The translations under genes and the position numbers were made by a program. Below the pieces are notes generated by a model. It saw nothing but the letters and a program-made list of their open reading frames with translations. It was not told where the DNA came from and did no database searches. From Novakomyces olei (lineage: Eukaryota > Ascomycota > Novakomycetes > Novakomycetales > Novakomycetaceae): 64,000 nt of DNA. The stretch covers positions 1,190,501 through 1,254,500 of the forward strand of contig JADEYG010000015.1 in the NCBI GenBank assembly GCA_016906335.1, in the 5' to 3' direction. Below, in pieces: positions 24,301 to 35,824 of the stretch; position 1 is the stretch's first letter; the number at the start of each line of letters is the position of its first letter.

Positions 24301-25312
24301 CTGTACCGAACATCGCTCTGTGAGAGCGTGTACGAGTCTGTCAGCGACGGAGTAGGGCCGTCAATCAGTGGGGACTCGGCCAGAGACGTGTAAGAGTACT
24401 GCGAGTGTGACGAGGCTTCCAGCTCGGCCAGGCTTGGCCTTTTGCCCGTCCAGTGTGGAGGGGCTGTATCGCCAGAGATTCCTGTCTCTTGAACCGTGGA
24501 CGAAATGTCCACGTCCACGTCTTCAACGTCTTGCTTTCCGAGCGTGTACTCTTCTTGCTCTGCCTCTTCCTGCTCCTCGTCTTCCTGCTCTGCCTCGATA
24601 TCCGAGTCTCCGTGAACAGGGTAGACTGAAAGCCCCGACTGTGGTCGGAGCGATACAAAGGAGTTGCGAGACGCAGACTGCCTTAAACTGCGACTATGCT
24701 CTTCGTCAGAGTTATCACTCTCGTCCGACTGCCATTGCCTCGAAGAATAGAACGAATGTGCCGGCGATGCGGGTCGAGTCCCCGAAACAGGTTCAGGCTC
24801 TTTGTCGCTTCATCGGGATTAGCATTAAGGGGGATTGTAAAGCTTAATTGAAGAATAGAATTGGAAATAGAAAACGATCAGTAAAATTGAATCAGTAGAA
24901 AGTGGCCGTAGAAAATGGGCCGTATAAATAGAGTGCAAACGAATCTCATAGTCCTTCTAGACTCAAAAGTCCATAGTCTTTCTATACTCGCTGTTGTAAT
25001 ATTGCTCGTTGCTCAGATCAAGAAAAGTTCAAGGGGCGACTTACATGTACTCGATAAAATTGCATGGAAAAGATCCTTTTGTGCCATTGCGTTTTAGCCG
25101 GCCGTACCACCAAAGGCCGTCGCCGGCATGGAGGCATTCGATATGGTCCCCCTCAACAAACCCCAGATCGCCTAGTTTATTAGTTTAGGCAGCAGAAAAA
25201 AAACAGACTAATCGCAGTTTCAAGGAGTACCTTTAGCTTCGCCGCCCCAGCTATAAACAGCACGGACCCAGCAGGGGAACCGGCGTGGAGCAGGCGGAAT
25301 GCTGCTGCCCAT
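21384..25312 (-). CDS. CYK3: CYK3-type cytokinesis protein (SH3 plus transglutaminase-like)
   Basis: Acts at the division site to promote septum formation. Three exons, 25312..25231, 25171..25045 and 24807..21384, give 1210 residues. The first two exons build an SH3 domain (WVRAVYSWGGEAKGDLGF, GLWWYGRLKRNG, FIEYM). A long disordered region follows, with Gln-rich repeats of the QQSFTQQ type (about 23780-23940) and two Asn runs. The C-terminal third is a transglutaminase-like fold: AFAFKAMCNSVGLWAEVVSGY, NHCWNVV and FRLVDAS keep the His and Asp positions. Where the catalytic Cys is expected the sequence reads GNSEQVAF, so the domain is probably non-catalytic, as known for Cyk3. Confidence 0.92.
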
Positions 25313-27739
25313 AATTTGAGCGCATACAAGACGCGTCTGCCGTTCTATTATGCTGTTGCTAAACTGCGCTCATTGTTTACATGCTAAACAATTGATCCAG
25401 AAAACCCTGACAAAGTATAAGAGTAAAGTGTAGAGGGCGATACTGAATGTGGTGGAGCAGTAGCGATACGAGTGGCAAATGATTTTGGGCTAAAGGCTTC
25501 TGCAATACTTTGCTCCTTGACGCATTTGGTACATTGTAATATTCGAAATAGCTCGTGCATTGGGTCGGGACAGGCCCATAGACCATAGTATTATACTATA
25601 GTTTTCTGAGCATGCAAGCTTTTATCAGGCAGTGGCAAATGCTTGCATGTTTTAATATGCACATTATAACTCGCATTCTTGTACCCTTTTGACTGAGCGG
25701 TTGGACAATTGAACAATCGATTGGCCTACCATAACAACCAACGGCCATGTCTTGTGACGATTTGCACGTGACCAGTCAAACTGACTTGTGTCAGCTGCTT
25801 GACATTATGGCTATAGCGTTACTTGGACTCTGGACCTGTACTGCGAAAAGTATTGGCCAATAAACGGTTTCTTTGAATGCCAATCTGCTCTATTATCACA
25901 TGCGGCATCAATTTCTTTTGCATTATAAACAGTTTACTATGCCGTGTGTGTGGGACTTCAATATCCACTGACTGCTTGACGCTATGAGTCTCAATCCACT
26001 GTAAGATTTAGTTTCGTCTTAGGTTCAGGTCATATTAGATTAAATAAAAACGTGTCTTGCTGCCGTTTTCAGTAGAATTGTCCGACGCAAATCAGCGCTT
26101 GGAAACATCTGGTCATTTGCAATATTTGTTGTTGCTGGCCAAACAAAAACGTGTTCAGACAAAATGAAATGTCCGCCGCGGTCTTTGATTCCGAATTATG
26201 GCCGTAATTAACTCTTTTTGGGACACTTTAAGGCTCATAAATTTCAAGCTTACGCTGTTTTGCGACTCAGAGTGTCTCAAACAGTTATTTTATCTTACAC
26301 TTGTGTCTTTTGCGATTCATAAACATCGCTTCACCAATCCATCAAGTGTCAATATTAAATGCCAACCACAGATGGACTCATAAATCCGGCTGGCCACCAA
26401 ACATGTATTACTTTTGCTGTAACATGGTGTGCGGACCGAAAACCAGGCGTGAAATCATGGATGTATTTTGAAATCGTGGATATTTGTACTTTTATAACTG
26501 TAAGGAATCCTATTTGATTCGCTGGAGGAGAATTACAAAGCAAATGAAGCATCCAATACTTGACGTAAGAACTTTCCGCAGACGAGCGTATCGTAAGATT
26601 TTCTTTTGCCTATTTTGTCGGGTTCCGATACGGACAGCTTACTTTTTGAAGATCAGCAAGTGGAGGGAGCTGAAGAAAAATCAATGTGTCAGTTACTCTT
26701 ACCAATCACCAGTGGCTATGCCTTTGCAATTATTCTACGCTGAGTCTTACATTTTGGAAACTTCCTCTGGCAATTCTGTAATTATGTTTTGTGCGAGAAT
26801 TTTAAAAAATAAAATGAAATAGAGTTAGTGCTGGTAAAGTGAACGAATGGTCTGACACGTTGACACGTGAAATATTGACGTCTGAAAATCATTAATTGAA
26901 TGTTTCTGTGCACCCTCACATCCGGCTGCCGATCCACTTTGTCATTGCATACATTAACCCTGAATATAGCGCTAAATCACTTATTCGGTAACACATACGA
27001 TTTAATTCTATATTTACTATGCTTTCTGTCAAACAAGATATCCCATGAACGCTTTGCGGTTAAAACTTCTTTACGTAAACGCTCTCTAAACGTTATGAGC
27101 TAGAAAGAAATTCAACTTTAAATTTTCATATTGCGCTAGGCCTCCTTTCAAGACTCGGCCGAGACTTCAGCCACTCCTATAATTGACCAATGAGAGGGCT
27201 GCATTATCTTTTAGGGACTTTCCGTCGCAGTCTCCTTGCCGTCCATCTCTGTGATTGGTTCCGAATATCGTTTTTTGACATCCTCTTACAAATTCGTCAG
27301 GTGAGAGTGGCACCTTCCTTTTTGAGCGAAATTCAAAGATGGAGTGCAATCTAGAGACCGTTTACAGAAGCCGCGTTAGATGATAATGGATAGAAGGAGT
27401 GGAATAAGCAAAAAAAAAAAAAAATAGAGCATAATTGATAAAACAAAACATGAAAATAACCGCAATGACAAATCTTTTCATATTTGCGCACCGCATTCAA
27501 TCTGAGTCATTTAAATTTTAGGACAATAGGCGAAAGCGGCCCACGTTACGAGCGTCGAGTATTAAATTACAACTAGACTGAAAATGTAAAACAATCCGAT
27601 TATATAATCACAGTATATAACAAATACATAACATTTTTATATATTAGAACGTATATATATATATGTATGTATATAAACCACATTACCCCGATTGAGGGGA
27701 AGCTGGCGAAGGATCTCTCCGTTCCTTGACTGAGCGGCC
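25313..27739. other. Longest gene-poor stretch, about 2.4 kb
   Basis: No frame with a recognisable domain, no tRNA-like box pair and no repeat family are seen. The first kilobase is less AT-rich than ordinary spacer DNA here. Short frames at 26484-26822 and elsewhere lack ATG starts or family features. It could contain CYK3 upstream control, an untranslated RNA, or exons too short to recognise. Confidence 0.5.
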
Positions 27740-28285
27740 ATGACCGTCTATACTCCTCAAAAAGCAGCTAAATTACTGCGCCCGTTTGCGTCCGCTGATG
27801 AGTTCTTTCTGAGTCGGCAGGATTCACAGCTATCGCAGCACTCGGTTGCCAATACTATTTGCTGCTCTGAGTGTAGTTGCGCATTTGATAACGATTCTGT
27901 TCCTCCAAATTCCTCAAGGCTATCGGGCCCGTTGAGCCCATACTCAAGCGGCGTTCATGCAATTGAACCTGCACGAAATTATTTATACGGGGCCAATGAT
28001 ACGACTCGAGTTTATCACCCCGAAATTCCTTCTGACGATGCTCTGTACAAGATTCTTCGCAGTACTAGTCGCAACGTTAGTCTAGACCCTTCCGATGAAA
28101 AGGTCGATGTTGTACGGGAACGATTATCAGCACCAAACATATTGCACGAAATTGTCTTGGCCGACTCTAAATTGCCTTCCACAACGGTGCCTGCGAAACG
28201 GCGCGGTAAATTATTCGCACGTCTACGGAAATCGTTTACTGGTCGGCATAGGAAGGACAGCAAGGGTGACGTACAGAGCGACTAG
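27740..28285 (+). CDS. Hypothetical protein, 181 residues
   Basis: Not recognised. A single open frame starts at a good ATG (MTVYTPQKAAKLLRPF) and ends with a strongly basic tail, KRRGKLFARLRKSFTGRHRK. Middle parts are Ser/Pro-rich with four closely spaced cysteines (NTICCSECSCAF). GC content is above the flanks, which supports coding. The basic tail could be a nuclear or membrane-targeting signal, but no role is claimed. Confidence 0.55.
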   Translation: MTVYTPQKAAKLLRPFASADEFFLSRQDSQLSQHSVANTICCSECSCAFDNDSVPPNSSRLSGPLSPYSSGVHAIEPARNYLYGANDTTRVYHPEIPSDDALYKILRSTSRNVSLDPSDEKVDVVRERLSAPNILHEIVLADSKLPSTTVPAKRRGKLFARLRKSFTGRHRKDSKGDVQSD

Positions 28286-28670
28286 GGAAGAGCTGTTCTC
28301 TTTTGACTCTGTGTAACAGTCTGTGTAACAGATTATATATTAGCAAAACACTGTTTGTCGGCACCTTTTTGCACTGCATTTGGTTTTTTTGCGTGGCCTG
28401 GCGCTTGTCTCTTTACTGTCATTATCATTTTGTACACACATATTTAGAGTAAACATGTTTATAGTCCGGTTTCAGTTTGGTATTCGGCGCTGATTTTTAT
28501 CATAATATACGCATAGAGGATACACAATTTCTCAGTACTTTGTATAACCATCAAGTAGAACAATTCTCTAAAATTGTTGGTGAGCAACCCAGTACGTATG
28601 TAACGCTCACAATCTACAACTGCCTTTGAAGTTCCTCCTCTGAGTCTATTTTCATATTTGGGTATCACGA
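28286..28670. other. Convergent spacer
   Basis: AT-rich DNA between the 3' ends of the hypothetical gene and PFA4. It includes a duplicated CTGTGTAACAG at about 28310-28331. No gene is seen. Confidence 0.5.
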
Positions 28671-29949
28671 TTAACGACCATTGGTTACGGGCCGCCATGA
28701 ATCCGCAGAAGGATCAGCTCCGAAATCTTCCAAGCTTTCTTTGCCGCCCCACGCATTATCCAAAAATCCTAAAAAGCTTTTGGCACTCTCATTATCGCTG
28801 TCGTCGTTGGATACATCTTGGTCGTCAATGTCCTTATCATTGCCAACTGCATTATCTAGTCGCTCCTTGCCTTTGCCTTTGCTGTCCTTCACTGTTGGAT
28901 CAATTGGCGGCCAACTAAATTGCTCTGAGGGCTCTGTAAAACATTAAAATGACTCTAGATGATTGAAAAGTCTTACCCACTATATCATTGACTTGAAATT
29001 CGTGACCGTCACCTGGTGATTTGACGAAAGGAATAAGCCATAAAGGTGGAAACTTTCCAAGCACAGAGCAGACATTATGGTAGAAGGAGACATCAAAAGG
29101 GAAAATGGTCTATGGTTAATACGCTGCATCAGATATGAATCATTTTCATATCTGTTTTAGACACTCACGTCATTTGGAAGTAAACCTCGGTCAATTTGGT
29201 TCGTTACCCGCTCGCGCTCCCATGACTCGATCGTGGTTTGATTTTGTACGAGACACCAACTATTCCATATCGTCAAAAACAGCATGAGCAAGACTACCGG
29301 TGCCATCATAAACCCTAAAAATACGGCACATTGGTAGCACAAGCTCGGAAGCTCGGCCGAGGTTATCTCGGCCGAACCCCTAAATAAAACCGGCCATAAT
29401 TGTACAGCCAAAAGAACCAATGCAAGATCCGTCATTAACAGATAGCGAATAAAGTCGGCCTGATTAGCAAATCCAACGCAATTATTGATCCAAGGGCAGT
29501 GATGGTCCATGCGAAGTATGCACCTTCCGCAGGCCCGGCAATGATGAGCACGTGGAGGCTTATACCTCTGGCAAATAGTACAAAAGCGTGCAAGGTTTTG
29601 ATATTGCTGCTGGCAATTTGGATCTTGTGCTTTTTTCTGATCATTTTGATGCTTCTGTTGCTCTGGCAATGCTGGCCGCCAAGTATCGCTCACCGAACCG
29701 GGGTCTGTAAACATGCAACGCAGGAATAGTGCCAACATCAAAACCAAAACCATATTGAACAATAGCAATTGATTACGAGACTCATTATCATCGCCTTGCG
29801 CTTCCTCCTTGAGCCATTGTACGGGCAAAAGCACGAACAGTTGAGGCGCGTACCCGAGAAAGAGCATAAGAGCTATTGTCTGGTAATTTTAGCGCCGAAA
29901 CCTTTTAAAGTATTACAAGCCAAACGAGGAAATTGCCGCCATTGCGCAT
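28671..29949 (-). CDS. PFA4: DHHC palmitoyltransferase, Pfa4-type
   Basis: S-acylates membrane proteins; yeast Pfa4 resides in the ER and modifies chitin synthase Chs3. Four exons, 29949..29917, 29879..29169, 29109..28977 and 28933..28671, give 379 residues. The first exon has 11 codons; its junction creates the first membrane helix (FLVWLTIALMLFLGYAP). The cysteine-rich domain is complete: FCTICQRYKPPRAHHCRACG followed by RCILRMDHHCPWINNCVG, with active-site DHHC. Four membrane segments are visible, then the TTxE motif as TTIESWER. After the third exon starts, IFPFDVSFYHNVCSVLG fits the Pfa4 family. The tail is acidic. Introns of 37, 59 and 43 nt have CTAAA or TTAAC-like branch sites. Confidence 0.93.
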
Positions 29950-30401
29950 TGCTATTCATGCACAATAAGCCACGCGAGGCAGATGACGTGCCTGTAGGAT
30001 CCGTGCTCTGGCCGTAATGATTGTTCTGGCCGTAATGATTGCTCTGGCACATTTATTATTTATTATGTGGTGGCAGATTAAATTATATATAATTTATCGA
30101 GTATGCACTCGCGTGATACAGCGTAGACGCACGCGTTGCAAATACATATATATACGTATATATGGACGGGCCCCGTCCGTACATTGGAGCGTAGGGCGAT
30201 GTTTATTACATAATATTCGCTGTATATTGCTAATTTTTAAAATGTATACTGTACATTGGCTCCAAAAAATAATTTATATCGCAATCGCGTCCATATCAGA
30301 ACGAGATCAATGGCGGCAGTATGAATTGAATTGGCGACAAACCATAAAGACGCCACCCATATAATTACGGTTGGGCTATAAGGCTCTGTGGCTCATTGGC
30401 C
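29950..30401. other. Divergent promoter region
   Basis: Separates the PFA4 start from the CASTOR-like gene start. TATA-like alternations occur at about 30148-30165. No gene is seen. Confidence 0.5.
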
Positions 30402-31679
30402 ATGAGCGCTTTCACTTTTCTGGTAAGTTTCAAGGTCACGAGTCGATAGCCATTCCATTTTGTCTCTGGTTATTAATTCTTCAAAGGAACCGCGTCTTTC
30501 GCTCGTGCATATCCCACATGAACTCTTACCTTTTTTCATACATCCAATTCTTCGCGTGCTTTCGTCGCCAGTGCCTCCAGAGTTCTTCAATTTGTCGATA
30601 ACTCCCGTTGAGGTTTCTTTAATGTGTCCTGATGATATTGTGGAATCGCTTTTTCGACCTCTCAGTGAGCAACTAGTCGCAAGCCGAACAGAATTTACCA
30701 ACATTGATATCACCAGCGAAAAATTTATTGCTTTACAGGTCGATACTGAAGGAACCGATTCTGGTGCACGGCTGCTTTCAATCACCGTCCCACTTGCTTT
30801 GGCTGGAGTGTATGATGACTACTTTTATATATAGCGCGTGCTAACTAGCCTGCCAGATCTATTCTCTTCGTGACCACGTACTTTTCCGACTATATTCTTG
30901 TGCACGTCGGGGACGTGCCAAAAGTGATTCAGGTCTTGCAGGAACACGGGTTCGCCTTTGAAACTCATTACTCGCAGTTCGTGTCTTCCACAGAAAGCCC
31001 TATAAACTCGCCCGTTGGTTCAGAACTAAAGTCGAACGGGTTTCCTCTTTCTCCTGACGTCGAAGAACCGATCGCGGAGAATCAGTTGGCCCAGCGGGTC
31101 GTTACCATTTTACGAGACACTCATTGTCCCGTGACGATTGACGACAGCAATCTTATGATTTGTGTCGGCAGCCGTTCAAACGTACTTTCAGATGATATCC
31201 TAATGTCAATTGTTCGTGTGCTAATAGCACCACAATTACCGCACATGTTTAGCATCACTTTGGCACCACGGCCAATTGCAGCCTCGCTGTTCATTCCTCA
31301 AAGCTTGCTGCATGAATACTTTGACGAGTCTCTACTGCTGGGGGCTCATGGCGGTGACTTGCTGGCTCCTATAATCCTCGATCTGCGTCCATTGGATCAG
31401 GCTGGCAAACTGGCCAAGGCGAATCAGAAAGAGCATTTGGGTGGCACTGGTATCGTTTGTGGGATTATTAGTCTTTTGCTCTACGGTATATCCCTTGAAG
31501 GTTCGGAGAACGGACAACAGGACGAGGAGCCTTTGGCGCGATCCACAGATTCATTGAAGGGTAATAATGGTATGATGCTTTCGTACCTGAGTACTTTCCA
31601 TGGAGGCAATGTATTTGTCAGTCAGGATAATGTAAGACCGGCTGCAAAAGCGTTGCAGGACGTGCTTACGCCGCTGTAA
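30402..31679 (+). CDS. CASTOR/GATSL-like ACT-domain protein
   Basis: Resembles the ACT-repeat amino-acid sensor family that includes animal CASTOR1, an arginine sensor upstream of TORC1. Three exons, 30402..30422, 30487..30809 and 30857..31679, give 388 residues. The first exon is seven codons (MSAFTFL). Exon 2 begins EPRLSLVHIPHELL and carries an ACT-like strand pattern to SITVPLALAG. The second junction produces AGVSILFVTTYFSDYILV, the characteristic ACT helix-strand turn. A second ACT unit lies in the C-terminal half (RVVTILRDTHCPVTIDDSN). The ligand, and any TORC1 link, are inference; fungal homologues are poorly characterised. Confidence 0.82.
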
Positions 31680-32637
31680 GAATCGATGTTGTGTTTGGCA
31701 TATCTCCTTCAGTTCTTGTTTTTAATTTTTTTTGTTATTTATTTACTATCTAATTTGTTCAAAAGTCTTTTATTGCTGCATCTTTTTCTGTGTTTAATGT
31801 CACAAAACAAAACTCGGTATATCTGAAGGTTGTGCTCGGTCGATCGGTGTATGATTGGTAGTTTGATTGTGCATGAATGTATTTGTATATGATTTATCTT
31901 TGTCTATTGTTTCTGCGTTTGTGGTGGTCACGTTGAAGAGCCAAATTGCGACGATTAAAAGGGGAAGGAAGAAAAAGTTACTTGGTGTTCAAATTGTTTG
32001 TAGTCCTTGATTGTAGAAATTGCAGAAAAGCCATGAAACAATAGGAACCGCGATTCCATTGTTCCATATTACGATCATTTCAAGTAAAATTATTTCAAGC
32101 ATGCCGAGTCCACACTGTACAATTAAATTATTGTAGATCTATAAAAGTTTGGATATAGTTAGTCTAGCCATAGCAATTGTAAGCCAGAATTAGTTAGGGT
32201 TAGGATTAGTTATCTTACCCTAACACTTTTATAAATGCTGGCAGAAATAATCTTTAATATATCTTTTCACAAAACAAGGAGCATTTCACACAATAAAAGT
32301 CTTATACAAACATCTCTATAGGTTTTGTATATTTTACTCTATACATATTATTAGTCTGCAATTATAGAATATTATGTAATTTATGGTTGAATAGTGATTG
32401 AGTATGATTTGTATTTGAATACAAAACGTTGCCTAATAATATAAGCCCGCCGAGCCATCTCGTACGAATACACGCTGACGAGATCTGTGCGTGCCCCCTT
32501 TTTCTGATCGGCAGCCGAGTATAGACAGCGCGTCACACACTTTTTAACTCGCGTCTTCGACAGCTTTGACGCGCTCGGGACTGGATATTTGCCGCATTTG
32601 CTTTTACGACTGTAAAGGCCAATTGGCAGCTTTCACA
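31680..32637. other. Intergenic with inverted telomere-like words
   Basis: About 960 bp upstream of calcineurin A. It is AT-rich, with a GTTAGGG and a CCCTAAC pair at about 32193-32225. The part from about 32440 is GC-richer and probably holds the calcineurin promoter and leader. No gene is recognised. Confidence 0.5.
32193..32225. promoter_or_regulatory. Inverted pair of TTAGGG-type motifs
   Basis: GTTAGGGTTAGG on the plus strand is followed about 12 bases later by ACCCTAAC, so a short stem could form. The arrangement recurs at 43686-43863 and 45824-45876. Confidence 0.45.
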
Positions 32638-34486
32638 ATGGCGAGTCCCGGGCAAGACCCGATTTTGGAGAGGATTCACGGGCCGCCAAAACCCAAAGTT
32701 GTAAGAGACCATTCGCTGTACGTCACAGAGGATGGACATACGCTCAACACGAGGGAACGAGTCCATAAAGGTAAGCTCAACAAATGGGATAGATACTGAA
32801 TAGCAAAGAGGTCCTCTCGACAATCGAGCATGAAATAGTGGATAAAAACTTGAAAAATAACTGAAAAAGAATTGAAAAAGAATTATGACAATGAAATTGG
32901 AATCGAATAGTCCAATACAAAAGCAAACAAGATCAAGTTGACTAACTGGAACAGACGTTCCCCATCCTGCAGCCAAGATACCTACAGACGAAGAATTCTG
33001 GGACCCGAACGACCGCAGCAAACCGAATCATCGGTTTTTGAAACAGCATTTCATGAGGGAAGGACGGATCTCTGAAGAACACGCACTGTATATAATTCGC
33101 AAGGGAACCGAGATTATGCGTAAAGAGCCTAATTTGCTCGAAATGGATGCCCCAATCACTGTTTGCGGCGATATTCACGGACAATATTTTGATCTAATGA
33201 AGCTTTTTGAGGTTGGTGGTTCGCCGGAGGATACAAAGTACCTTTTCCTTGGTGACTATGTGGACCGTGGCTATTATTCCATCGAGTGTTTACTGTATCT
33301 ATGGTCGCTTAAAATTTGGTACCCACAGTCTTTTGCAATGCTACGTGGCAACCATGAATGCCGTCATTTAACAGATTATTTCACCTTTAAATTGGAGTGC
33401 CTGCACAAGTATAGTGAGAGGGTTTACGAGGCCTGCATTGAGAGTTTCTGTGCACTTCCACTGGCGGCTATTATGAACAAACAGTTTTTCTGCGTGCATG
33501 GCGGACTTTCCCCAGAGCTGCATACGTTACAAGACTTGCGTGCCATCGACAGGTTCCGGGAGCCGCCGACACGTGGTCTTATGTGTGATTTATTGTGGGC
33601 CGACCCGCTAGAAGAGTTTGGATCAGAAACGAATGGGAAGCATTTCACTCACAACAATGTTCGTGGCTGTTCTTACTTTTTCAGCTACGCAGCTACCTGC
33701 TCCTTTTTGGAACGTAATGGCCTTTTGTCGGTAATAAGGGCCCATGAAGCACAAGACGCTGGCTACCGTATGTATCGGAAAAACCGGGGCACAGGGTTCC
33801 CCGCTTTAATGACCCTTTTTTCCGCTCCTAATTATCTCGACGTTTACAACAATCAGGCGGCAGTTTTAAAGTACGAAAACAATGTTCTTAATATCCGGCA
33901 ATTTAATTGCAGCCCGCACCCGTACTGGCTACCGAATTTTATGGACGTTTTCACGTGGAGTTTGCCCTTTTTAGGGGAGAAAATTACAGACATGCTTATT
34001 GCAATGCTGAATATTTGCTCCAAAGAGGAATTGGAAGAAGAGCTCGAGGGCGTTGAGCGTACAGTCGCCACAAAGCAAGCAGAAGCATTGCCGGAAGAAG
34101 CAGGAAGCACAGGCGCAGCAGCAGCACTGGAAGCGGATGCAGAAGAACGTCGTCGTGTTATACGCAACAAAGTTATGGCTATTGGAAGACTGTCGCGACT
34201 CTTTTCTGTGCTCCGTGAGGAAAGTGAGAGTGTCAGTGAATTGAAACTCGCTAGTGGCAACTCGAGACTGCCTGCGGGAACGCTATGGCTCGGGTCAGAG
34301 GGTATAAAAAGCGCTATACACAGTTTTGAGGAAGCCCGTTCCCGTGACTTGCAGAACGAGCGCCTGCCTCCGCTTCCCCGAGAGCGAAGGCAGTTGGAAG
34401 AAGAAGCACGGCGCGAAGCTATAACAGAGGCACGCAATTCAAAAGACGAGCGGATTGAAAGCTTGGCGCGAAAGTTGTCAATGTAG
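32638..34486 (+). CDS. CNA1: Calcineurin A, catalytic subunit (PP2B phosphatase)
   Basis: Calcium/calmodulin-activated Ser/Thr phosphatase of the cytosol that dephosphorylates Crz1/Prz1-type factors. Two exons, 32638..32770 and 32955..34486, give 554 residues. The catalytic metal-binding blocks are complete: GDIHGQY near residue 116, GDYVDRG near 144 and GNHE near 176, then the extended [13 protein letters not shown]. The calcineurin B-binding helix [17 protein letters not shown] follows. The C-terminal [17 protein letters not shown] matches the autoinhibitory segment. The regulatory tail has a Glu/Ala-rich insertion between the two. The intron interrupts the N-terminus after RERVHK, with CTAAC before the acceptor. 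Confidence 0.97.
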
Positions 34487-34987
34487 AAATTGGTACGTTG
34501 CAGTCTATTAGACAATATTTGACACTGAAAAGGTTTTGTACATTTTTCGCAGGCCAGCAACAGTACACGTTGCTCGGTCCTGATATATTCAATGAAATTT
34601 GTTTGTTTATTTATTTATACATATGTGTGTGTATATGGTTCATAGTACATTACGGCAGTACATATCTGATTTGAATATTATTTGGAAATCGACAGCTTCC
34701 ACTGTGCTCGCAATAATGTAGACTGCAGGTTAGGGAATGCCCTCTGCACAGCACTATTCCATTACACTTTGACACGATTTGACGTGTCGACACGATTTGA
34801 CGTGTCGACACGATTTGACAAGATGCTTCGAGACAGATTCTACAAAGTGTTGTGCAGAGATTAAAAGACAAGATACGCACTATATACACTCCCCGTCCAC
34901 GCTAGACGTGTCGCCAATGCTGCAAGTTTTATATATTTTTTAATACGTAATTTTGCACTGCTTGTGCAATGCTTCCACATTCACAAA
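34487..34987. other. Convergent spacer with palindromic repeats
   Basis: Lies between the 3' ends of calcineurin A and the next orphan gene. It carries the 18-bp repeats annotated at 34771-34822. Confidence 0.55.
34771..34822. repeat. Three 18-bp repeats with palindromic arms
   Basis: Units read GACACGATTTGACGTGTC, repeated twice in full and once in part. The arms GACACG and CGTGTC are inverted, so each unit is itself an interrupted palindrome. Confidence 0.85.
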
Positions 34988-35824
34988 TCAGCTACTCTCG
35001 TCGGACGAGGAAGCGTCGGCACTGCCGTTGACGATAACAAGGCGACGGGTCCCTCCACCGCCGATCGTTTCGTAGTCTCCCTCATTCGTCTCGTTGTCGC
35101 TGCTATCAGAGATATTGTAAGCCGGCGTATAATTTGTTGGAAGGGCCACTCCGTCGCCAATCAGACCCTGGCCGCTATGAGGCGCCTTTAATACAGGCGC
35201 CTTTAATACAGACTTGTCAGCCGCCGTTGCTCCTACAGCATCGGCATCGGCAGCGTTGCCGACGTTGCCGACGTTGCCGACGTTGCCGAGCAAAGGTGCT
35301 TCTACAGCTTTTCCAATGGTTCCGTCTGTCGAGTTGGCATACGTCATTTGCATTCCGGCGAGGGACATGGACCGTGCGTGGTACATCTCTGACGATCGGC
35401 GCGAGGCGAGATAGCCCGATGCAGAGGACGCAGAGTTGGCTGTAGGCGAGTCTGCCTCGTCATCCTCCTCACGCGCCTCTTCGGCAAGTAATCGTGGCCG
35501 CAGAGACGCGTGTTGTGGAGCCGTTGAGCGGGCAGACAGCTGCTGCTGCAGCCGAACATTGCTCGTGCTCGAGGAGTGGAAAACCCTGGACAGAGCATTG
35601 TGCTTTCTCACGGCCGAGCTCGGCCGTTCAGCGGCCACGAATTTATTATGGGACGACGACGATCGGCGGGACAGGAGGCCCGTGTCGGGAATAGCGACTC
35701 GCCGATCGTGGTCGCACCAGACTGTCGCCTTGTTGCGCCTCAGCCGCTGAACATAGCTCTGCTCTGCCACAGACGGATCTGTACGGGTATTGGACAGCGG
35801 ACGCGTCGCGTCCACACGCGACAT
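34988..35824 (-). CDS. Hypothetical Ser/Ala-rich protein, 278 residues
   Basis: Not recognised. The start is the ATG at 35824, giving MSRVDATRPLSN; the frame is open upstream but with no ATG. The N-terminal 60 residues look the most constrained (YVQRLRRNKATVWCDHDRR, then VAIPDTGLLSRR). The rest is low complexity, Ser/Ala-rich and acidic, with short duplications encoding NVG repeats and LKAP repeats. The C-terminus, SDSSDNETNEGDYETIGGGG, resembles acidic casein-kinase-2-type sites. Codon-rich GC composition and length favour a real gene. No function is proposed. Confidence 0.65.
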   Translation of the reverse strand: MSRVDATRPLSNTRTDPSVAEQSYVQRLRRNKATVWCDHDRRVAIPDTGLLSRRSSSSHNKFVAAERPSSAVRKHNALSRVFHSSSTSNVRLQQQLSARSTAPQHASLRPRLLAEEAREEDDEADSPTANSASSASGYLASRRSSEMYHARSMSLAGMQMTYANSTDGTIGKAVEAPLLGNVGNVGNVGNAADADAVGATAADKSVLKAPVLKAPHSGQGLIGDGVALPTNYTPAYNISDSSDNETNEGDYETIGGGGTRRLVIVNGSADASSSDESS

